The position numbers were made by a program, and so were the translations under genes. From Rubripirellula sp. (GTDB lineage Bacteria; Planctomycetota; Planctomycetia; Pirellulales; Pirellulaceae): 49,973 nt of DNA. The stretch covers positions 1 to 49,973 of the forward strand of contig JAAXJB010000035.1 of assembly GCA_012270065.1 (NCBI GenBank), given 5' to 3'. This document shows, piece after piece, positions 45,710 through 49,973 of the stretch. Positions within the stretch are counted from its first letter, which is position 1, and every line of letters begins with the position of its first letter. A model generated the notes under the pieces. It was not told the DNA's origin and made no database searches. It was given only the letters and a program-made list of their open reading frames with translations.

Positions 45710-48421
45710 TTACGATTTCTTTTTCGCAACACCTTTCTTTTTGGCCTTTTTCTTGGTTGCTTTCTTCTTGGTCGCCTTTTTCTTGGCGGCTTTCTTTTTC
45801 TTGGCTTTCTTTTTTCGTTTGGACGGTCCTTTCGCTGCACGTTCGGCGAGCAGGTCCAGTGCCGCTTCGAACTTCATCTCTTTGGGGTCCATCCCTTTTC
45901 TCAGCGAAGCGTTGGTGACACCATCGGTGACGTAGGGGCCGAAACGCCCGTCAAGGATTTTGACTTCTTTTTCCGTGACTGGCGATGGTTGCTCATAGAG
46001 CCGGAGGGGTTCTTTGGGGGTTCCCCTTCCTCGCGTTTTGGGTTGCTTCAGTAGCGTGATTGCGTCTTCCAGTGTGACTTCCAAAGGCGAGACTCCAGCT
46101 GGCAGCGAGCGTGTTTCTTTCTCACATTTGATATAAGGTCCATAGCGTCCATCGAAGGCTTGGATCGGTTTTCCGTTGTCCGGGAAGTCACCGAGCGTGC
46201 GTGGGAGTTCCAGCAACTTGCACGCAAGTTCGACAGTGACATCGCTGACTTCCATCCCCTGCAACAAGCCCTGATTGCGTTTCTCCTCGTCGTCAGGTTC
46301 ACCCAGCTGGATGTAGGGACCAAAGCGACCGACTTTCAGATAGATCGGTTTTCCTGTTTCCGGGTGGGTTCCGATTGGCTCTTCGACGACCTGGCTTGAT
46401 TCCAGCAGTTCCAACGCTTTTTCGAGGTCCATTTCGTCCGGTGGCATTCCATCGGGAATGGAACCGGTGCGTTCGCCCTGCTCAATGTAGGGACCGTATT
46501 TTCCTACTCGAACAAAAACCTCTTCGCGATGCTCTCCTTCTTCGGGGGTTCCAAGCAGGAACCGTGCTGAAGTTTTCGGGTCGATCGCGTCAAGTTTTTC
46601 AGCGAGTCGCGCTTTCAAGCCAACGTTGTGCCGGTCCTCGGACTGGTCGCCAAAGTAGAACTTCTTGAGGTATTCTTCGCGACCCACTTCGTCTCGGCTG
46701 ATGGAGTCGAGAAAGTCTTCGAGTTCAGCGGTGAATTCGTAATCGACCAGCGGTTCGAAATGTTCTTCCATCAGGCGGGTTACGCTGAACGCACGCCACG
46801 TTGGCACCAGAGCGGTGCCCTTTTTAGTGATGTAAGCGCGTCGTTCATCAGTGATCGTGCCGATGATGGAAGCGTATGTACTCGGACGCCCGATGCCTTT
46901 TTCTTCGAGTGTTCGGGTCAGAGTCGCCTCGGTATACCTCGCCGGTGGTTGCGTGGTGTGACTTTTTGGATCAAGTGCTTCTGCTTCCAGCGGATCCTGC
47001 TCGGCAACGTTGGGCAGAATACGTTCGCGGTTAGCAAGTTCGGCTTCCGGGTTGTCGCTTCCTTCTACGTAAGCTCTCAAAAAACCCTCAAATACGATGC
47101 TGGTGCCCGAAGCGGTGAATGTCGCGCCACCCCCCTCAATTGTGATGCTGACACGCTGCTTCTTGGCATCTGCCATCTGGCATGCAACCGTGCGTTTCCA
47201 GATCAGGTCAAAGAGACGGAACTGGTCCTGGTCTCCCAGTTCTCCACGCACTGTTTCTGGCAGTCGAAAAGGCGTACCGGCCGGACGAATGGCTTCGTGG
47301 GCTTCCTGAGCATTCTTGACCTTGCCCTTGTAGACCCGGACATCCGGATGAAGAAAGTCATCACCGTACTGGCTTCGTACCAGTTCACGCGATGCACTGA
47401 TGGCTTCTTTGCTCAGCGTTGTGCTGTCCGTACGCATGTAAGTGATATAGCCATTTTCATACAGCCTTTGAGCCGCGTCCATCGTACGTTTGGCACCGAA
47501 ACCGAGTTTTCGGTTGGCTTCCTGTTGCAGCGTGCTCGTGGTAAACGGGGGACGCGGTCGCTCCGTGAATGGTTTTACCTCGACTTTGGTGACCCGGAAG
47601 TCAGCCGTTTTCAGTCGGGTGGCCAGATCGTTGGCCTCGGTTTCATTGAGTTGAAGAAGCTCAGGGTTTTTCAGCTTTCCGTTGGCAGCATCGAAGTCTT
47701 TGCCCGAAGGGATTTTTCTTCCGTCCACGCTTGTCAGCGTGGCGAGCATGGTTTCCTTGCTGGCCGTGTTGAAGGTGGCTTCGAGATCCCAGTAGGTTGC
47801 ATTGTTGAAAGCAATCCGTTGCCGTTCACGTTGCACGATTAACCGCACCGCAACACTCTGGACGCGACCCGCGCTGGTCCCTTTTCCGATCTTTCGCCAC
47901 AGCAGATTCGACATGTCGAATCCATACAGACGATCAAGAATCCTTCGTGTCTCTTGTGCTCTCACCAAAGGACCGTCGATCTCTCGAGTCGCTTCCAGGG
48001 CGTTTGTGATGGCGTCTTTGGTGATTTCGTGGAAAACGAGCCGGTGGACCGGGACCTTGGGCTTGAGGATTTCCTGCAAATGCCAGCTGATGGCTTCTCC
48101 CTCGCGGTCTTCATCGGTCGCCAGATAAAGGTTGTCCGCGCCTTTGAGAGCGTCTTTGAGTTTCCGGACCTGTTTTTTCTTGTCGTCCGGCACGATGTAA
48201 AGTGGCGTGAAGTCCTCGTCCGTGTTGACGCCGAGATACGCCCACGGCTCCTTCTTGAACTTCTCGGGTACCTCTTTCTTACCGGCAGGTAAATCGCGGA
48301 CGTGCCCGATGCTCGCCTCGACCTGATAATCTGGGCCGAGAAATTTCGATATTGTTCGTGGCGGTGCCGGGGCTCCGCCGAGCCCCAGGCTCTGGCCAGT
48401 GGTCTTTGCCAGTCCGCCCAA
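45710..48421 (-). CDS. topA: DNA topoisomerase I, N-terminus disrupted in this sequence
   Basis: About 903 residues. The TOPRIM acidic motif TDEDREGE (102-109), the catalytic Tyr328 (ITYMRTDST) and PFTTSTLQQEA (292-302) are intact. After the core come four GxFGPYI-type modules (KYGPYIEQGE, RFGPYIQLGE, RYGPYIKCEK, RFGPYVTDGV) and a lysine/alanine-rich tail of about 40 residues. The enzyme relaxes negative supercoils. The expected N-terminal strand VIVESPAKARTISKF, with the first catalytic Glu, appears as LGLGGAPAPPRTISKF, preceded by runs of G/C, and no good start codon precedes it (TTG at 48421). The true start and sequence of the first 20 residues are therefore uncertain. Confidence 0.88.
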   Translation of the reverse strand: MGGLAKTTGQSLGLGGAPAPPRTISKFLGPDYQVEASIGHVRDLPAGKKEVPEKFKKEPWAYLGVNTDEDFTPLYIVPDDKKKQVRKLKDALKGADNLYLATDEDREGEAISWHLQEILKPKVPVHRLVFHEITKDAITNALEATREIDGPLVRAQETRRILDRLYGFDMSNLLWRKIGKGTSAGRVQSVAVRLIVQRERQRIAFNNATYWDLEATFNTASKETMLATLTSVDGRKIPSGKDFDAANGKLKNPELLQLNETEANDLATRLKTADFRVTKVEVKPFTERPRPPFTTSTLQQEANRKLGFGAKRTMDAAQRLYENGYITYMRTDSTTLSKEAISASRELVRSQYGDDFLHPDVRVYKGKVKNAQEAHEAIRPAGTPFRLPETVRGELGDQDQFRLFDLIWKRTVACQMADAKKQRVSITIEGGGATFTASGTSIVFEGFLRAYVEGSDNPEAELANRERILPNVAEQDPLEAEALDPKSHTTQPPARYTEATLTRTLEEKGIGRPSTYASIIGTITDERRAYITKKGTALVPTWRAFSVTRLMEEHFEPLVDYEFTAELEDFLDSISRDEVGREEYLKKFYFGDQSEDRHNVGLKARLAEKLDAIDPKTSARFLLGTPEEGEHREEVFVRVGKYGPYIEQGERTGSIPDGMPPDEMDLEKALELLESSQVVEEPIGTHPETGKPIYLKVGRFGPYIQLGEPDDEEKRNQGLLQGMEVSDVTVELACKLLELPRTLGDFPDNGKPIQAFDGRYGPYIKCEKETRSLPAGVSPLEVTLEDAITLLKQPKTRGRGTPKEPLRLYEQPSPVTEKEVKILDGRFGPYVTDGVTNASLRKGMDPKEMKFEAALDLLAERAAKGPSKRKKKAKKKKAAKKKATKKKATKKKAKKKGVAKKKS

Positions 48422-48933
48422 ACCGTCTGGGGGGGGGCTGTGGTTGTAATGTTGGGTTGGGCTGGGGGTTTGCAGAAGTTACGCAGAGCGTCTGCTTTCC
48501 TGCCAGACCGCTTTTTGGGCTTGTGTACGATAATGCCAGTTAAGTCTCGCTCAAGGTCAATCTCACCTTGACCCTTCAAATCCGCCGGCGATACGCTTTC
48601 CGTTTCCTGCAGATCAGGTAAAACACACCGCAGGATACCCGTTCGGAACGTTTTTCGGCTAAATTTCCATCTTGGACGACTGAACATCGGCAGGAAGGTG
48701 CTGACGAATCACTGGAACGATTACCCAGAGACTTGGTTGATGCGGCCAGATTGTCAAGGCGACTCACCACCGCTTCATTACCCGAATCACCCCTTCACAC
48801 CCAGAAATCAAGGCCCCCATTCAGGTAGACAGAACCCACGTTGTTTTGCCGTCAGATAGCCGAAATACCGGCAAATATCTGTTGAGTCTGTCAATTTCGA
48901 ACTTGAATTGGTGGCGACCGAAAGCCCGCTCTC
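48422..48933. other. gap between divergent topA and foldase genes
   Basis: About 510 bases. The topA-proximal part (48422-48480) is unusually G-rich with a run of nine Gs (48429-48437) and probably belongs to the disturbed topA start. A minus-strand frame to 48687 is open and protein-like in part, but its start is uncertain. Nothing else was recognised. Confidence 0.45.
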
Positions 48934-49896
48934 ATGAATAATAGTCCTTTCGAAGTCTTCCGCAGGAATTTGGCACCACTCATGGTCTTTTTGACCGGTT
49001 TGGCAATCTTTGCGTTCGTTGTGCTTCCCGTGCTTGACCAGTACATGCGTCAGAATCAGGGGACGGGTGAACAGCAGGTCATGGCGAAGTTTGATGGACA
49101 AGAACTCACGCGTGCCAGAATCGAGGGATTCAATCGTAATCACCGCATGACCTACGAGTTTCTCGTTGAGCTCGGCCAACGCACAACGAAAAGCGGACGA
49201 GATATTCAAAGGGCAATCCCCGCCGGAATCAACTCTCAGCCCAGCGAACAAGGTGCGATTCGGACCTTTGAATTTGCATCCCAAGCTGCCAAGCAGGGAT
49301 TCGCCTTGTCAGATTCTCAGCTTCTTCAATGGCTGCAGGAATACTGCGGAGATCTTTACAACGAAGCTGAACTCAACGCTCTGGCCCGTAAATTGAGCAA
49401 CAACCAGATGAGCTTGAGATTCGTGCAAGAGCAACTACGCATGCACATGCTCGCTCAGGTGTTCGCGACGCAAGGTAACGCAGGGCTGAATGTCATCACG
49501 CCCGACCAGCTGTGGGCAAGTTTCCTGAAATTCAATCAAAAAGCAAACGTGGAAACCTATGAATTTCTCGTAAGCGATTTTGTCAGCAAGGTTACCGAAG
49601 AACCGAGCGAAAGCGAGCTTTCAGACTTGTTCGAGGAGGGCAAGGAGCGTTTCCCTTCTACCCAGAGTGAGGAGCCAGGCTTCCGACGGCGTTACGCAGC
49701 CTCCTTTCAGTACGTATCCGGGTCTGCGGAGACTTTTCTGGCCGATGAAATCAGCAAACTTACAGACGAGGAAGTCAAAGCAGAGTACGAGCGGAGAGTC
49801 GCTGGCGGTGATTTTCAGGTTGAGCCTGAACCAGAAGTGAAGACCGAAGAAGAAGCCAAGCCTGAGACCGAAGGGGAAGCCAAGCCCGAGACATAA
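48934..49896 (+). CDS. SurA/PpiD-like periplasmic foldase, probably incomplete
   Basis: 320 residues. A membrane anchor at about 15-35 (LMVFLTGLAIFAFVVLPVL) is followed by a helical domain of the SurA N-terminal/PpiD type (residues 50-230; for example FDGQELTRARIEGFNRNH and QLLQWLQEYCGDLYNEAEL). The C-terminus ends in a Glu/Lys/Pro repeat (EEAKPETEGEAKPET). No parvulin PPIase domain is visible. After the TAA at 49894 the same frame goes on with a Glu/Lys-rich sequence to the window end, so the stop may be an error and the PPIase part may lie outside. Confidence 0.65.
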   Translation: MNNSPFEVFRRNLAPLMVFLTGLAIFAFVVLPVLDQYMRQNQGTGEQQVMAKFDGQELTRARIEGFNRNHRMTYEFLVELGQRTTKSGRDIQRAIPAGINSQPSEQGAIRTFEFASQAAKQGFALSDSQLLQWLQEYCGDLYNEAELNALARKLSNNQMSLRFVQEQLRMHMLAQVFATQGNAGLNVITPDQLWASFLKFNQKANVETYEFLVSDFVSKVTEEPSESELSDLFEEGKERFPSTQSEEPGFRRRYAASFQYVSGSAETFLADEISKLTDEEVKAEYERRVAGGDFQVEPEPEVKTEEEAKPETEGEAKPET

Positions 49897-49973
49897 CAAT
49901 AAGAAAAAACAGACACAGAAGAAGAAAACAAAAAAGAAAAAGACACTCAAGCAAATAAAAAAAAACAAAAAAA

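Noticed and set aside
47962-48687. 241-codon minus-strand frame over the topA start
   Set aside because: Most of it is a shifted reading of topA; only its first part (48440-48640) could be coding and has no clear start or homologue.

Overview
The window looks like a fragment of a planctomycete chromosome (Planctomycetota, probably Pirellulales or a near relative). The evidence is the mix of families, not one marker: a GldA-type ATPase beside a fused GldF/GldG membrane protein and a DUF4340 protein, a small basic protein resembling DUF6800, leucine-rich-repeat and other lipoproteins, a Tat-exported SGNH hydrolase, a TopA with repeated C-terminal modules and a lysine tail, weak or absent Shine-Dalgarno sites, frequent GTG/TTG starts and long non-coding gaps. 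No rRNA, tRNA, CRISPR, prophage or IS element was seen.

Left part (1-10 kb): a truncated M14 carboxypeptidase, a small membrane protein, an LRR lipoprotein, an SGNH hydrolase, a lipoprotein and several unrecognised proteins including a PilZ-like one, separated by large empty gaps. At 9.4-14 kb is a molybdenum hydroxylase locus: xdhC diverges from a MocA-like cytidylyltransferase gene, followed by a 2Fe-2S subunit and a Tat-exported molybdopterin subunit (IorA/IorB type). From 14 to 22 kb come a C45 acyltransferase-like hydrolase, an SDR-DUF2867 protein, two convergent methyltransferases, a beta-propeller-like membrane protein, a membrane protein of unknown role, and trpF.

Middle (22-33 kb): ahcY closed by a strong terminator, a DUF1015 protein, parA-parB (8-bp overlap) closed by a second terminator, a site-2-protease-like membrane protein that has lost its catalytic motifs, a GntP-family transporter with unusual extensions, and a histidine phosphatase. 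Right part (33-50 kb): a small anchored protein, an AAA+ ATPase with TPR-like repeats translationally coupled to a TPR membrane protein, two small membrane proteins, the Gld-like ABC cluster on the minus strand, a small basic protein, topA, and a SurA/PpiD-like foldase.

Points worth a second look: the N-terminal strand of TopA is scrambled exactly where the catalytic glutamate should be; the last 80 bases are A-rich and continue an acidic/lysine reading frame past an apparent stop (both suggest sequence error or decay); a degenerate S2P pseudoprotease follows parAB; parS-like palindromes precede parA; and at least eight gene-free gaps carry short (13-20 bp) imperfect tandem repeats, one of which duplicates the stop-codon end of a gene.
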